A stretch of 64,000 nucleotides of DNA from Micromonospora sp. M71_S20 (GTDB lineage: Bacteria; Actinomycetota; Actinomycetes; Mycobacteriales; Micromonosporaceae), in contig NZ_RCCV01000001.1 in NCBI RefSeq assembly GCF_003664255.1, forward strand, positions 2,480,001 through 2,544,000, read 5' to 3'. Under the pieces are notes generated by a model, which ran no database searches, was not told where the DNA came from, and saw only the letters and a list, made by a program, of their open reading frames with translations. Both the position numbers and the translations under genes were made by a program. Of this stretch, positions 32,136 through 43,498 are shown piece after piece (position 1 is the first letter of the stretch; each line of letters begins with the position of its first letter).

Positions 32136-33641
32136 TCAGCGGCCCCCGGGGTCGGCGATGGCGGCGCGCATGATCTGCCCGGCGATCCGGGCCGCCTCGG
32201 CGCTGCCGCCGGGGCCGGCCTGCTCCAGCACCACGCAGACCGCGGAGACCGGCGTGCCGTTCTTGTCCAGGGCGAAGCCGATGAACCAGCCGTGGTCGGG
32301 CCGGTCCGGCGCGGACTGGGCGGTGCCGGTCTTGCCGCCGACCGTGTAGCCCCTGAGCTGCGCGTTGGTGCCGGAACCGTTCTCGACCACGCTGACCATC
32401 ATGTCGCGCAGGTCGTTGGCGACCTGGCCGCTGACCGGCTGCCGCAACTCCTTGGGCTTGGCGGTGTAGTAGCTGGTGGTGCGGTCGGGGGCGAGCAGTT
32501 GGCGGACCAGGTACGGCCGCATCTGGCTGCCGCCGTTGGCGACCGACGCGGCGATCATGGCGCCCTGGAGCGGGGTCATCCGCACGTCGCGCTGCCCGAT
32601 GGAGGACTGGGCCAGCGCGGCCGGGTCGGCCCCGCCGTCGGCGTTCTGCATGCTGCCGGTCCGGCTCGCCGCCACCGGGTGGCCGCCCTCGTTGAGGTGG
32701 CCGACGGAGAGGTCCTCCTGCTCGAAGCCGAACTGCCGCGCCTTCTCCTTGATCTTGTCCGCGCCGAGCCGTACGCCCATCTGCGCGAAGCCCGTGTTGC
32801 ACGACTCGGTCACCGCGTTGATCAGGGTCACCTCGTCCTCGGGGCAGATCGACGGGGCCGCGTTGCGGATCGGCGTGCCCGAGGTCGGCGGGGTCCAGCT
32901 GGGCCCGGCCGGGATCCTCGTCTGCTGCCCGACGCCGTTCTCCAGCGCCGCGGCGGCCACCACGATCTTGAAGGTGGAGCCCGGGGGCAGCACCTCGCCG
33001 AGGGCCCGGTTCTTCAGCGGGCCCGCCGGGTCCTGCTCCAGCTTGTTGTACGCGGCCGTGGCCTCGTTGGTGTTGTGGCTGACCAGCGGGTTGGGGTCGA
33101 AGCTGGGCATCGAGACCAGCGCCTGCACCGCCCCGGTACGCGGGTCGACGGCGATCGCCGCGCCCTTGGCGGCGTCGACCCGGTTGTTCCGCAACTGCTC
33201 AAACGCGGTGTTCTGGGCGCCCTTGGAGACCGTGAGCAGCACGTTGCCGCCGCCGGACTGGTCACCGGTGAACATGTCCTTGACCCGGTTGGCGATGAGC
33301 TGGTCGCTGGTGCCGGCCAGGAAGTCGTTCTCGAACTTCTCGATGCCGGTCTCGGCGAGGTTGACCGGCTTGTAGCCGAGCACGTGCGCGTACCTCGCCC
33401 CGCCCGGGTAGGCGCGCTGGAACTTCAGCTCGCCGTCGGTCTCCTTGCTGAGCGCGAAGGCGGTGCCGCCGGCCTCGATGTTGCCGCGCCGGCGCTCGTA
33501 CTCGGCGACCTGGACCCGACCGTTGTAGTCGCTGGTGCGGTACTCGTCGGCCTTGTAGGCCTGGATCCAGTTCAGGTTCGCGAAGAGCAGGCCGAAGAGA
33601 ACCATGACGACGATGCCGACGCGGCGCAGGGGTGCGTTCAC
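32136..33641 (-). CDS. pbpA: class B penicillin-binding protein PbpA
   Basis: 501 aa. One N-terminal TM (RRVGIVVMVLFGLLFANL), a dimerisation region, and a transpeptidase domain with SxxK in PPGSTFKIV, SxN in ESCNTGFAQMG and KTG in VGGKTGTAQSAP. It cross-links peptidoglycan in partnership with the RodA glycosyltransferase encoded just upstream. GTG/ATG overlap with rodA (33638-33641) indicates coupled translation. Confidence 0.95.
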   Translation of the reverse strand: MNAPLRRVGIVVMVLFGLLFANLNWIQAYKADEYRTSDYNGRVQVAEYERRRGNIEAGGTAFALSKETDGELKFQRAYPGGARYAHVLGYKPVNLAETGIEKFENDFLAGTSDQLIANRVKDMFTGDQSGGGNVLLTVSKGAQNTAFEQLRNNRVDAAKGAAIAVDPRTGAVQALVSMPSFDPNPLVSHNTNEATAAYNKLEQDPAGPLKNRALGEVLPPGSTFKIVVAAAALENGVGQQTRIPAGPSWTPPTSGTPIRNAAPSICPEDEVTLINAVTESCNTGFAQMGVRLGADKIKEKARQFGFEQEDLSVGHLNEGGHPVAASRTGSMQNADGGADPAALAQSSIGQRDVRMTPLQGAMIAASVANGGSQMRPYLVRQLLAPDRTTSYYTAKPKELRQPVSGQVANDLRDMMVSVVENGSGTNAQLRGYTVGGKTGTAQSAPDRPDHGWFIGFALDKNGTPVSAVCVVLEQAGPGGSAEAARIAGQIMRAAIADPGGR

Positions 33642-35128
33642 GGCCTGATCACCTCCGTGGGTGCACCGTGCAGCTGCTCCGGCGGGCCGCCGGACGGTCG
33701 GGCCGCCTTGCCGCCGGCGCCGGTGACGGGCCGGCGGGCGCCGTCGGAGATCCGGAGCAGGACCGCGATGAGCAGCCAGTTCGCCATCAGCGAGGAACCG
33801 CCGGCGGAGAGGAACGGGGTGGTCTGGCCGGTCAGCGGGATGAGCTTGCTGATCCCGCCGACGATCACGAAGACCTGGAGCCCCAGGGTGAAGGCCAGGC
33901 CGCCGGCCAGCAGCTTGCCGAACGAGTCCCGCACCGCCAGCGCCGCCCGCAGCCCCCGCTCGACGATCAGCAGGTAGACCACGAGCAGCGCGGACAGGCC
34001 GAAGAGCCCGATCTCCTCACCGATGCCGGCGAAGATGAAGTCGTTCTGCACCTCGGGCAGCAGGCCCGGCTGGCCACCACCGGGGCCCGCGCCGAACAGG
34101 CCGCCCGTGCCGAGCGCGAGCAGGCCCTGCACGAGTTGGTAGCCGTCGTTGTACGGGTCGGCGAACGGGTCCAGCCAGATCTGCGCGCGCAGGTAGAAGT
34201 TGGCGAACGGCCCGCCGACCACTTCCCCGAGCACGTACGCCAGGTAGACGCCGCCGAAGAAGAGCACCAGACCGATGAGCAGCCAACTGACCCGTTCGGT
34301 GGCGATGTAGAGCGTCACCACGAACATGCCGAAGTAGAGCAGCGAGGTGCCGAGGTCCTTCTCGAAGACGAGGACCAGGACGCTGATCAGCCAGACCACG
34401 ACCACCGGGCCGAGGTCGCGCCCGCGGGGGAAGTCGATGCCGAGGAACCGGCGGCTCGCCAGCGACAGCACCTCGCGCTTGCGCACCAGGTAGTAGGCGA
34501 AGAAGACCAGCAGGGCCAGCTTGGCGAACTCACCCGGCTGGATGGAGAAGCCCCCGACCCGGACCCACAGCTTCGCGCCGTTGATCTCGGAGAACCGGCT
34601 GGGCAGCACCGCCGGAATCATGACCAGCACGATGCCGGCCAGCCCCAGCGTGTACGCGTAGCGGGACACCGAGCGGTGGTCGCGCATGAGGGCGAGCAGG
34701 CCGGCGGCGAGGACGACCGAGGCGAGCGTCCAGGCCAGCTGCCGGCCGCCCGTCCCGGCGAAGATGGCCAGGTCCTCCCGCTCGGCGGGCGCCGCGCTGC
34801 CCAGGTCGAGCCGGCGCAGGAAGCCGACCCCGATCCCGTTGAGCAGGGCGACCGCCGGCAGCAGGGCCGGGTCGGCGAAGGGTGCCAGGAACCGGATCAC
34901 CAGGTGCAGGCCGAGGAACACGGCGGTGAGCGCGGCGGCCGGCATCCAGAAGTCGGCCGTGACGGTGTCGAGCACCTTCGCCTCGACCATCGCCCCGTAC
35001 GCGGCCACCAGCACCATGGCGACCAGCAGCAACGACAGCTCGGCGTTGCGCCGGGACCGGGCCAGGCGTACGCCGGGCTGCTCGCCCGTGGTGGCGGGCG
35101 AGGATGCCGGAATGGCCGCTGCGGTCAC
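33638..35128 (-). CDS. rodA: RodA/FtsW-family SEDS glycosyltransferase
   Basis: 496 aa polytopic SEDS protein. Hallmarks: GAKLWVRVGGFSIQPGEFAK, LVFEKDLGTSLLYFGMF, YQLVQGLLALGTGGLFGAG, NDFIFAGIGEEIGLFG and IPLTGQTTPFLSAGGSS. It polymerises lipid II into glycan strands, with PbpA as cognate transpeptidase. It follows pstP by 25 bp and overlaps pbpA by ATGA. N- and C-terminal tails are cytoplasmic and disordered. Confidence 0.95.
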   Translation of the reverse strand: MTAAAIPASSPATTGEQPGVRLARSRRNAELSLLLVAMVLVAAYGAMVEAKVLDTVTADFWMPAAALTAVFLGLHLVIRFLAPFADPALLPAVALLNGIGVGFLRRLDLGSAAPAEREDLAIFAGTGGRQLAWTLASVVLAAGLLALMRDHRSVSRYAYTLGLAGIVLVMIPAVLPSRFSEINGAKLWVRVGGFSIQPGEFAKLALLVFFAYYLVRKREVLSLASRRFLGIDFPRGRDLGPVVVVWLISVLVLVFEKDLGTSLLYFGMFVVTLYIATERVSWLLIGLVLFFGGVYLAYVLGEVVGGPFANFYLRAQIWLDPFADPYNDGYQLVQGLLALGTGGLFGAGPGGGQPGLLPEVQNDFIFAGIGEEIGLFGLSALLVVYLLIVERGLRAALAVRDSFGKLLAGGLAFTLGLQVFVIVGGISKLIPLTGQTTPFLSAGGSSLMANWLLIAVLLRISDGARRPVTGAGGKAARPSGGPPEQLHGAPTEVIRP

Positions 35129-35153
35129 GGAACGTCCTCGGATCGAGCCGCGC

Positions 35154-36596
35154 CTACTCCGGCGACCGGCACGCGGCGGGGTCGAGCGCCGGCGAGTCGG
35201 TGTCGGAGGGCGGGGCGTCGGGCGTGGTGGTCGGCGCGGCCGGCGTGCTTGGCCGGCCGCTGACCGGGGCGCTCACACTCGCGCTGACGGTCGGAGCGGG
35301 CGACACCGGGGCGGTGGTCGGCGTCGGGGCGGTGGTGGCGGCCACGGCGCTCGGACTCGGGCTCGGCGGGCAGATGGGCTTCAGGTTCGGGTTCATCGGG
35401 TCGTCGCTGGTCAGCTCGGCCAGTCGACGCTCGGCGTCGGGCTCGCTCTTGGCCGGGATGCCCTGCTTGACCTGCTCCTGGGCGGCCAGCGTCAGGTCCT
35501 CCAGGTCCGCCGGGCTGGTGGAGTGCACCGTCGACAGGTCCATGCCGGCGATCTCGCCCTGGATGCCCCGGAACACCGCGACCTGGCCGTTCTCGGTCGC
35601 GCCGACGTAGTACTGCCGCTGGGTGTAGCTCCAGCCGCCGAAGACCGCGCCGCCGACGAGCACCAGCAACGCCACCGAGATCGCGGCGGCCCGTACCGGC
35701 CGACGCCGCGGGCGCTCCGACTCGTCGTCGGCACCGGCCGCCGGCTCCTCGGGAACGGGCGGGCGGGGCGCGGAGAGGGCGGACGCGCGGGCGGCCGGCG
35801 TGGACACGTCGGCGGAGGTCGCCATGCCCCGGTCCCGGGCGGCGGCGCCGCCGACGATCGGGCTCGCCTCGACGATGTCCTGGTCGGTGGCGTCCGCGAT
35901 GATCACCGTGATGTTGTCCGGGCCGCCGCCGCGCAGGGCGAGCTGCACCAGCCGCTCGACGCACTGCTGCGGGTCGGTGTACTCACGCATCGTCTCGCCG
36001 ATGGTGTCGGCGCTGACCACACCCGAGAGGCCGTCGCTGCAGATCAGGTAGCGGTCGCCGGGGAGCACCTGGCGGACGCTGTATTCCGGGTCGATGTCGC
36101 GGCCGTCGAGCGCCCGGGTGAGCAGCGAGCGCTGGGGGTGGCTGCTCGCCTCCTCGGCGCTGATGCGGCCCTCGTCGACGAGCATCTGGACGTACGTGTC
36201 GTCCTTGGTGATCTGCGCGAACTCGCCGTTGCGCAGGAGGTAGGCCCGCGAGTCACCGATGTGGACCATGCCCAGCTTGCTGCCGGAGAAGAGGGTCGCG
36301 GTGAGCGTGGTGCCCATCCCCTCCAGCTGGGGGTTGGCGTCCACGGTGTCGCGGAGCTGCTGGTTGGCGGTGCCCACGGCCGAACGCAACGCGTCGACGA
36401 GGGCGTCACCGGGGACGTCCTCGTCGAGCGGCGCCATGGCACCGATGACGATGTTGCTGGCGACGTCACCGGCGGCCATGCCGCCCATGCCGTCGGCGAC
36501 GGCGAGAAGCCGCGGTCCGGCGTAGACGGAATCCTGATTACCGTCTCGGATCAGACCGCGGTCGCTGTGGGCCGCATAGCGCAGGGTCAGAGTCAT
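35154..36596 (-). CDS. pstP: PP2C-type phosphoprotein phosphatase PstP
   Basis: 480 aa. PP2C domain residues 1-240: SDRGLIRDGNQDSVY, VADGMGGMAAGDVASN, HIGDSRAYLLRN, YLICSDGLSGVVS and GGPDNITVIIADA hold the metal ligands. A linker, one TM (AAISVALLVLVGGAVFGGWS, near residue 300) and an outside domain with a Pro/Thr/Ser tail follow. It is the only serine/threonine phosphatase of the cluster and reverses PknA/PknB signalling. ATG overlaps the fhaB stop by 4 nt. Confidence 0.95.
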   Translation of the reverse strand: MTLTLRYAAHSDRGLIRDGNQDSVYAGPRLLAVADGMGGMAAGDVASNIVIGAMAPLDEDVPGDALVDALRSAVGTANQQLRDTVDANPQLEGMGTTLTATLFSGSKLGMVHIGDSRAYLLRNGEFAQITKDDTYVQMLVDEGRISAEEASSHPQRSLLTRALDGRDIDPEYSVRQVLPGDRYLICSDGLSGVVSADTIGETMREYTDPQQCVERLVQLALRGGGPDNITVIIADATDQDIVEASPIVGGAAARDRGMATSADVSTPAARASALSAPRPPVPEEPAAGADDESERPRRRPVRAAAISVALLVLVGGAVFGGWSYTQRQYYVGATENGQVAVFRGIQGEIAGMDLSTVHSTSPADLEDLTLAAQEQVKQGIPAKSEPDAERRLAELTSDDPMNPNLKPICPPSPSPSAVAATTAPTPTTAPVSPAPTVSASVSAPVSGRPSTPAAPTTTPDAPPSDTDSPALDPAACRSPE

Positions 36597-37078
36597 GGCC
36601 GTAATTCGAGAGAAGTGCGGCCGATCCGGATCGGCACGCCGAGGGGGACGGGGGTTGGTCCGGTGACCTTAGCGCGATCCAGGTAGGTGCCGTTAGTCGA
36701 GCCGAGGTCCTCGACGAACCACTGGCCGTCGCGCGGCACCAGTCGGGCGTGCCGTGCCGAGGCGTAGTCGTCGGTGATGACGAGGGTGGAATCCTCCGCC
36801 CGGCCGATGGTGATCTGCGCTTCGCCGAGGGTGATCCGGGTCCCCGCCAGCTGACCGGCGGTCACCACGAGCTGGTGCGCCGCCCTGCCCCGCTTCGCCT
36901 TCGTCGGCTTCGCCGCCTGCCCGAGCGAGGCGCCGACGGCCCGGGGGGCGGCCACCAGCCGGCCCGACCGGGCGCCCGCGAAGAGGTCCCGGCGGATCAC
37001 GCCGACCACGGTGAACACGAAGATCCACAGCAGGATGAGGAACCCGAACCGGGCGACGGTGATGACCAGTTCCGGCAA
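36593..37078 (-). CDS. fhaB: FHA-domain protein FhaB
   Basis: 161 aa. An N-terminal TM helix (VARFGFLILLWIFVFTVVGV) is followed by a basic linker and a C-terminal FHA domain (ITIGRAEDSTLVITDDYAS, RHARLVPRDGQWFVEDLGST, NGTYLDRAKV). The phosphothreonine-binding residues R, S and N are present. The mycobacterial orthologue (FipA) connects PknA/B signalling with the divisome. It lies 6 nt after fhaA. Confidence 0.93.
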   Translation of the reverse strand: MPELVITVARFGFLILLWIFVFTVVGVIRRDLFAGARSGRLVAAPRAVGASLGQAAKPTKAKRGRAAHQLVVTAGQLAGTRITLGEAQITIGRAEDSTLVITDDYASARHARLVPRDGQWFVEDLGSTNGTYLDRAKVTGPTPVPLGVPIRIGRTSLELRP

Positions 37079-37084
37079 GGCGGG

Positions 37085-37846
37085 TCAGCCGTCCACGCGG
37101 AAGGTCAGCGTCGTGGTGCCGAGCTGGATCATGTCGCCGGGGTTGAGGGCGACGGCGGAGACCCGCTGGCCGTTGACCATGGTGCCGTTGGTCGACCCGA
37201 GATCGGTCAGCACGACCTGACCGCCGTCGAAGTCCAGCCGGGCGTGTCGCCGCGAGATCCCGACGTCGGGGAGGCGCAGGTTGGCCTGGTCGCCGCGGCC
37301 GATCACGGTCGAGCCCATCTGGAGGGGGTAGGTGCGCCCGTCGCCGGAGACCAGCCGCACGTTGCGGCCGCCGCCGTGGCCGGGCGGAGGACCGTAGCCG
37401 CCGCCCTGGTCGTACGCCGGGTAGGCGGGCGGGCCCGCGTCGTAGCCGGGCGCCGAGACCGGGGCGACCTCGCCGCCGGTGTAGACCTCGGCGGTGACCC
37501 GGAACATCCCCGTGTCCAGCCCCTCGCCGCGTTCGATCTCGACGATCACGTCGCCGTAGACCGTCCAGGCCTGCTCGCCGATGAACTCCGCCTGCGACTG
37601 GGCCAGCTCCTGGGCCAGCGCGGCGGCGTACGGCGCCAGACGACTGTGGTCGTAGGGCGAGAGATCGATCACGTAGCGGTTGGGCACCAGCGTGCGCCCA
37701 CCGGCCAGGATCGCCTTGTGCGCCTCGGCCTCCCGCTGCATGGCGTTGAGGATCTCCACGGGGTGGACCACCCCTTTGAAGACCTTGGCGAAGGCCCCCT
37801 CGACCAGGCCTTCCAGACGCTTCTCGAAGCGTTGCAGCACGCTCAC
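37085..37846 (-). CDS. fhaA: DUF3662 and FHA domain protein FhaA
   Basis: 253 aa. DUF3662 domain at residues ~1-120 (QRFEKRLEGLVEGAFAKVFK, VHPVEILNAMQREAE, VPNRYVIDLSPYDH), a Gly/Pro/Tyr linker, then an FHA domain (STVIGRGDQANLRLPDVGIS, RRHARLDFDGGQVVLTDLGS, TNGTMVNGQRV). The M. tuberculosis orthologue binds phosphorylated MviN and modulates peptidoglycan synthesis. GAGGAGG upstream supports GTG 37846. A TACCAT -10 candidate (37875-37880) would start the whole seven-gene operon. Confidence 0.93.
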   Translation of the reverse strand: MSVLQRFEKRLEGLVEGAFAKVFKGVVHPVEILNAMQREAEAHKAILAGGRTLVPNRYVIDLSPYDHSRLAPYAAALAQELAQSQAEFIGEQAWTVYGDVIVEIERGEGLDTGMFRVTAEVYTGGEVAPVSAPGYDAGPPAYPAYDQGGGYGPPPGHGGGRNVRLVSGDGRTYPLQMGSTVIGRGDQANLRLPDVGISRRHARLDFDGGQVVLTDLGSTNGTMVNGQRVSAVALNPGDMIQLGTTTLTFRVDG

Positions 37847-37874
37847 CGGCTCCTCCTCGGGTCCCGAGGACATG

Positions 37875-37880
37875 ATGGTA
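37875..37880 (-). promoter_or_regulatory. candidate -10 box of the fhaA-pknB operon
   Basis: TACCAT read on the minus strand, about 29 bp before GTG 37846, leaving a short leader with a GAGGAGG ribosome site. No convincing -35 is seen. Confidence 0.35.
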
Positions 37881-37979
37881 TCCGGCCGGCGCGCGCGCAG
37901 CTCACACGCCGCTCGGCCGTCTGACGGCGGCCCGTTCGGACGGGCCGATACTGCCGTGCTACTCTTTCGTCCGCCACGA

Positions 37980-38007
37980 ACGGTAACCGCTCCTCGGACG
38001 GTAACCG
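37980..38007. repeat. direct repeat ACGGTAACCG in the fhaA/tRNA-Leu intergenic region
   Basis: ACGGTAACCG occurs at 37980-37989 and 37998-38007, period 18 bp. Each copy has the partly palindromic core CGGTAACCG. It lies between the divergent fhaA operon and tRNA-Leu and may bind a regulator of either. Confidence 0.5.
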
Positions 38008-38099
38008 ATCGTCGCAACGACCACGGACCGGCTAGGATGTCCGAGGCCCGCTGGAGACAGCAGGTCCGGCACAGACTACAGTGTTCGAGGTCAGGCCAC

Positions 38100-38185
38100 G
38101 GGGAAGTGGCGGAATGGCAGACGCGCACGGTTCAGGTCCGTGTGCCCGAAAGGGCGTGGGGGTTCAACTCCCCCCTTCCCCACCA
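38100..38185 (+). tRNA. tRNA-Leu (anticodon CAG)
   Basis: 86 nt including encoded CCA. Acceptor GGGGAAG pairs with CTTCCCC; anticodon stem CACGG/CCGTG encloses TTCAGGT, so anticodon CAG at 38133-38135. A long variable arm (TGCCCGAAAGGGCG) marks a class II tRNA; T-arm GGGGGTTCAACTCCCCC. The syntenic tRNA next to the fha/pkn cluster in M. tuberculosis is leuT. Confidence 0.95.
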
Positions 38186-38228
38186 ATACGCGAGGGCTCC
38201 GCAGCGATGCGGGGCCCTCGCGCTGTAT
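38186..38228 (+). terminator. terminator after tRNA-Leu
   Basis: GCGAGGGCTCCGCA pairs with TGCGGGGCCCTCGC (one G-U pair) across a GCGA loop, and outer bases ATAC/GTAT extend the stem. It lies immediately after the tRNA CCA end. Confidence 0.8.
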
Positions 38229-38293
38229 CGGGGCGTGCCGTACGTCACGCTATGCTCCGATGGTTTCTGCCTCCGATGGACCAGGAGTGGCGT

Positions 38294-39367
38294 GTGAGTG
38301 TCGCGTTCGTGACCGGGTCGGGCGGTCTGATCGGCTCCGAGGCGGTCCGGCACTTCGCCGGCCTCGGTCTCGAGGTCGTCGGCATCGACAACGACATGCG
38401 GCAGGAGTTCTTCGGCGCGGAGGCGTCCACCGCGTGGAACGTCCGCCGGCTGACCGACGAGCTGGGGTCCGCGTACTCGCACCACAGCATCGACATCCGC
38501 GACCGGGCCGCGCTGGCCAAGCTGTTCAAGCGGTACGGCACCGACGTCGCCGTGGTGATCCACACCGCCGCCCAGCCGTCGCACGACTGGGCGGTGCGCG
38601 ACCCGTTCACCGACTTCGACGTGAACGCCGCCGGCACGCTCAACGTCCTGCAGAACGTGCGCGAGCACTGCGTCGAGGCGCCGCTCATCCACTGCTCCAC
38701 CAACAAGGTCTACGGCGACCGGCCGAACAGCCTGCCGCTGGTCGAGCTGGAGTCCCGCTGGGAGATCGAGCCGGGGCACCCGTACGAGCAGGGCATCCGT
38801 GAGGACATGTCCATCGACGCCTGCCTGCACTCGATCTTCGGTGCCTCGAAGGTGGCGGCCGACGTCATGGTGCAGGAGTACGGCCGCTACTTCGGCATGC
38901 GGACGGCCTGCTTCCGGGGCGGGACCCTGACCGGCCCGGCGCACTCCGCGACGGAGCTGCACGGCTTCCTCGGCTACGTGATGCGCGCCAACATGGAGCG
39001 CCGCACCTACAAGATCTTCGGCTACCAGGGCAAGCAGGTCCGCGACGCCATCCACAGCTCGGACGTGGTCTCCGCGTTCGAGGCGTTCTTCCGCAACCCG
39101 CGCTCGGCGGCGGTCTACAACCTCGGCGGCGGCCGGCACTCGAACACCTCCAACCGCGAGGCGTTCGCGCTCGCCGAGCAGATCACCGGCCAGGAGATGA
39201 TCACCGAGTACGTCGGAGCCAACCGGATCGGCGACCACAAGTGGTGGATCGGCTCGAACGAGGCCTTCCAGGCCGACTACCCCGAGTGGAAGCAGGTCTA
39301 CGACGTGCCCATGATCATGCGGGAGATCTACGAGGCCAACGTGGACAAGTGGGTGCCGGGCGCATGA
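38294..39367 (+). CDS. NAD-dependent epimerase/dehydratase (CDP-paratose epimerase-like)
   Basis: 357 aa extended SDR. Rossmann start [20 protein letters not shown] (GxxGxxG), catalytic Ser in [15 protein letters not shown] and Tyr in [10 protein letters not shown] / [13 protein letters not shown] region; substrate loop [20 protein letters not shown]. The spacing between the ST-x-KVYGD motif and the second half resembles CDP-paratose 2-epimerases (tyvelose type) more than GalE. Likely makes a nucleotide sugar for a surface polymer. AGGAGTGG precedes GTG 38294. ATGA overlap with the glycosyltransferase gene. Confidence 0.85.
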   Translation: MSVAFVTGSGGLIGSEAVRHFAGLGLEVVGIDNDMRQEFFGAEASTAWNVRRLTDELGSAYSHHSIDIRDRAALAKLFKRYGTDVAVVIHTAAQPSHDWAVRDPFTDFDVNAAGTLNVLQNVREHCVEAPLIHCSTNKVYGDRPNSLPLVELESRWEIEPGHPYEQGIREDMSIDACLHSIFGASKVAADVMVQEYGRYFGMRTACFRGGTLTGPAHSATELHGFLGYVMRANMERRTYKIFGYQGKQVRDAIHSSDVVSAFEAFFRNPRSAAVYNLGGGRHSNTSNREAFALAEQITGQEMITEYVGANRIGDHKWWIGSNEAFQADYPEWKQVYDVPMIMREIYEANVDKWVPGA

Positions 39368-40170
39368 CCGGCAAGGGCAAGCGGAACGTCCTCGGGGTCC
39401 TGGTCGACGCCACCGACTACGCCGCGGCGACCGAGCAGGTGGTGGCGGCCGCGCAGGAGCGCCGCCCGCTGGCGCTGACGGCGCTGGCCGTGCACGGCGT
39501 GATGACCGGGGTGCTCGACCCGGCGCACAACGCGCGGCTGAACTCCTTCGACGTGGTCACCCCCGACGGCCAGCCGGTGCGCTGGGCGCTCAACCTGCTG
39601 CACGGCGCGGGGCTGACCGACCGGGTCTACGGCCCCACCCTGACCCTGCACGTGCTCTCCCGGTTCGCCGACGAGGGGCTGCCGGTCTACCTCTACGGGT
39701 CGACCGAGGAGACCCTGGCCAGGCTGATTCCGGCGCTGGAGCGGATGTTCCCGGCGCTGAAGATCGCCGGGGTGGAGCCGTCCAAGTTCCGGGCGGTGCA
39801 GCCGGGCGAGGACGTGGAGATCGCCGACCGGATCCGGTCCAGCGGGGCCCGGCTCGTGCTGGTCGGGCTGGGCTGCCCGCGCCAGGAGGTCTTCACGTAC
39901 GCCATGCGGCCGCTGCTGGACATGCCGATGATGGCGGTCGGGGCGGCCTTCGACTACCACGCCGGGCTGCTGCGCCAGCCGCCGCCGTGGATGCAGCGGG
40001 CCGGCCTGGAGTGGTTCTGGCGCCTCGGCCTGGAGCCGAAGCGGCTCTGGCGACGCTACGTGATCCTCAACCCGGCCTACCTGACCCGGCTCGCCGGGCA
40101 GAAGACGGGGCTGTGGAAGGCGCGGCCGCCGGCCCCGGCCACGGAGCGACCGGCGACCTTCGCCGTCTGA
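39364..40170 (+). CDS. WecB/TagA/CpsF-family glycosyltransferase
   Basis: 268 aa. Family signatures: [71 protein letters not shown] and [20 protein letters not shown]. These enzymes transfer N-acetylhexosamine-type sugars (UDP-ManNAc or similar) to lipid carriers in wall or capsule synthesis. It is translationally coupled to the epimerase, so the pair probably makes and attaches one unusual sugar. No lipid-linked polymer genes flank them. Confidence 0.87.
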   Translation: MTGKGKRNVLGVLVDATDYAAATEQVVAAAQERRPLALTALAVHGVMTGVLDPAHNARLNSFDVVTPDGQPVRWALNLLHGAGLTDRVYGPTLTLHVLSRFADEGLPVYLYGSTEETLARLIPALERMFPALKIAGVEPSKFRAVQPGEDVEIADRIRSSGARLVLVGLGCPRQEVFTYAMRPLLDMPMMAVGAAFDYHAGLLRQPPPWMQRAGLEWFWRLGLEPKRLWRRYVILNPAYLTRLAGQKTGLWKARPPAPATERPATFAV

Positions 40171-40185
40171 TTACCGACAGACGCC

Positions 40186-40231
40186 GAGAGGGCCCCTTCC
40201 CACGCACGAGGCGGTGGGAAGGGGCCCTCTC
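40186..40231. terminator. bidirectional terminator, 18-bp perfect hairpin
   Basis: GAGAGGGCCCCTTCCCAC (40186-40203) pairs with GTGGGAAGGGGCCCTCTC (40214-40231) over a 10-nt loop, between the convergent glycosyltransferase and subtilisin genes. Confidence 0.85.
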
Positions 40232-40240
40232 GTCACTCCG

Positions 40241-42106
<1,866 letters not shown>

Positions 42107-42323
42107 CTTCTACTCCCTCCGACCGGCACCGACCGTCCAACTGTTCGAGACGAGTGAATCGATGAATGCCGATCAAGCTGAGGGTAGGGGGGCGCAATCA
42201 GGAATTCAAACATGTCGACTTCCCCATAACACCGGGAAGATGGCCCCTAGGGGAGGCGGCTGCGGGACGAACCGGGGACCTGCCCGGATTCACGATCGTC
42301 GAAAGCGGGCAAGGCTGTCCGTC

Positions 42324-42923
42324 ATGGAGATGCACCTGACCGTGCTGCTGTCGCTGGCCGCCGTCTGGCTCGTCGCCGGCTGGCTCGCGGACGGGCTGCC
42401 CCGGCTGGACCACGCCCGGGCCCTGCGCCGGCGTACCGGATGGGTACTCGCCCTGACGCTGACCGGCCTGGGCCTGACGGCCGCCGTGCTGGCCGCGGGG
42501 CTCTCCAGCGCCGGCGCGGCCCCGGCGGACCGGGCGGCCGCCGGTCTCACCCTCGCCGCCGCCCCCGCGCTCGTGGTCGCGGCCTGCACGGTACGCCGGG
42601 TACGCCGGCTGCGGGCGGGCGCGGGCGCCCTCTCGTCGGCCCCGGGCACCCCCGCGCCGCACGGCCTGCGGGCCTCCGCCGCGCACCCGTTGATCGGGCT
42701 CCCGGTGCAGGTCACCGGGCTGGCGATCCTGCCCGCGGTGGCTGCGGCGAGCGCCCCGGAACTGCTCTCCGGGCCAGGCGTGGCCGGCCCGGCGGTCACC
42801 GTGGGCGTGCTGGGCGTCGCCGCCATCGGCGTACGCCACGCGCTGCGGCACAGCCGGCTCGTCGAGCGGGCCGCACCGGCACGGCCTGCGTCACCGCGAG
42901 CGGCCGGGCCCCTGCACGTATAG
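42324..42923 (+). CDS. membrane protein of unknown function
   Basis: 199 aa with about four to five hydrophobic helices (HLTVLLSLAAVWLVAGWLA, WVLALTLTGLGLTAAVLAAG, AAAGLTLAAAPALVVAACTV, LAILPAVAAASAPELL). Arg-rich loops suggest alternating topology. No family recognised. Its 3' end overlaps a convergent gene by 33 bp. Start ATG 42324 lacks a clear ribosome site. Confidence 0.6.
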   Translation: MEMHLTVLLSLAAVWLVAGWLADGLPRLDHARALRRRTGWVLALTLTGLGLTAAVLAAGLSSAGAAPADRAAAGLTLAAAPALVVAACTVRRVRRLRAGAGALSSAPGTPAPHGLRASAAHPLIGLPVQVTGLAILPAVAAASAPELLSGPGVAGPAVTVGVLGVAAIGVRHALRHSRLVERAAPARPASPRAAGPLHV

Positions 42924-43298
42924 CAGTTCCAGGATCGCCCGGGTCGCCTCGAACCAGCGGTCGAGCCAGCCGGGCGGCGGGACGCTGCCCTTCGGCGGCA
43001 ACTCCATCAGCAGCCCGCGCAGCAGCGGGTGGTCGACCAGCGACTCGGTCGGCTCCACCGACCAGTTGCCGGGCGGGAACGACGGCTCGGTCAGCGGGTT
43101 GGGGTCCAGCGACGGCAGGGAGAGCGGCGGGCCGGGCTGCTCCGGCGGGGCCGCCGGGCTCTCCCGGCCACCCATCTCGGTGTCGGTCGACACCACCTCC
43201 GTGAGGACGGTGTCCCGCCGTGCCCCCCGGTACTTGCCCCCGAACCGTTCCGGCTTACCCGGCCCGTTGGTGAGGTTGTCTGACCCGATCGTCGTCAT
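42891..43298 (-). CDS. hypothetical protein
   Basis: 135 aa, hydrophilic, Pro-rich in the middle (EQPGPPLSLPSLDPNPLTEP). The C-terminal half has conserved-looking aromatic residues (PPGWLDRWFEATRAILELLY). No signal, TM or known domain. AGGGCGAG precedes ATG 43298. It could be a small cytoplasmic adaptor; nothing more can be said. Confidence 0.6.
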   Translation of the reverse strand: MTTIGSDNLTNGPGKPERFGGKYRGARRDTVLTEVVSTDTEMGGRESPAAPPEQPGPPLSLPSLDPNPLTEPSFPPGNWSVEPTESLVDHPLLRGLLMELPPKGSVPPPGWLDRWFEATRAILELLYVQGPGRSR

Positions 43299-43498
43299 CC
43301 GTCTCGCCCTGCCTCGCTCGGTTGCCGATCCCTGCGGCGGGTTGTCGACCAGCGCCGTACCGAGGGGTACAACGACACGGGACCCGATGTGGCGACGCCG
43401 ACGGCGGGACGTCTTCGCGGCCGGTACGGACGCGGGCACGGCGATGCCCCCGCCCGGCTTCGTCGCCGGACGGGGGCATCCCGTCACGTCCCGGTCCG

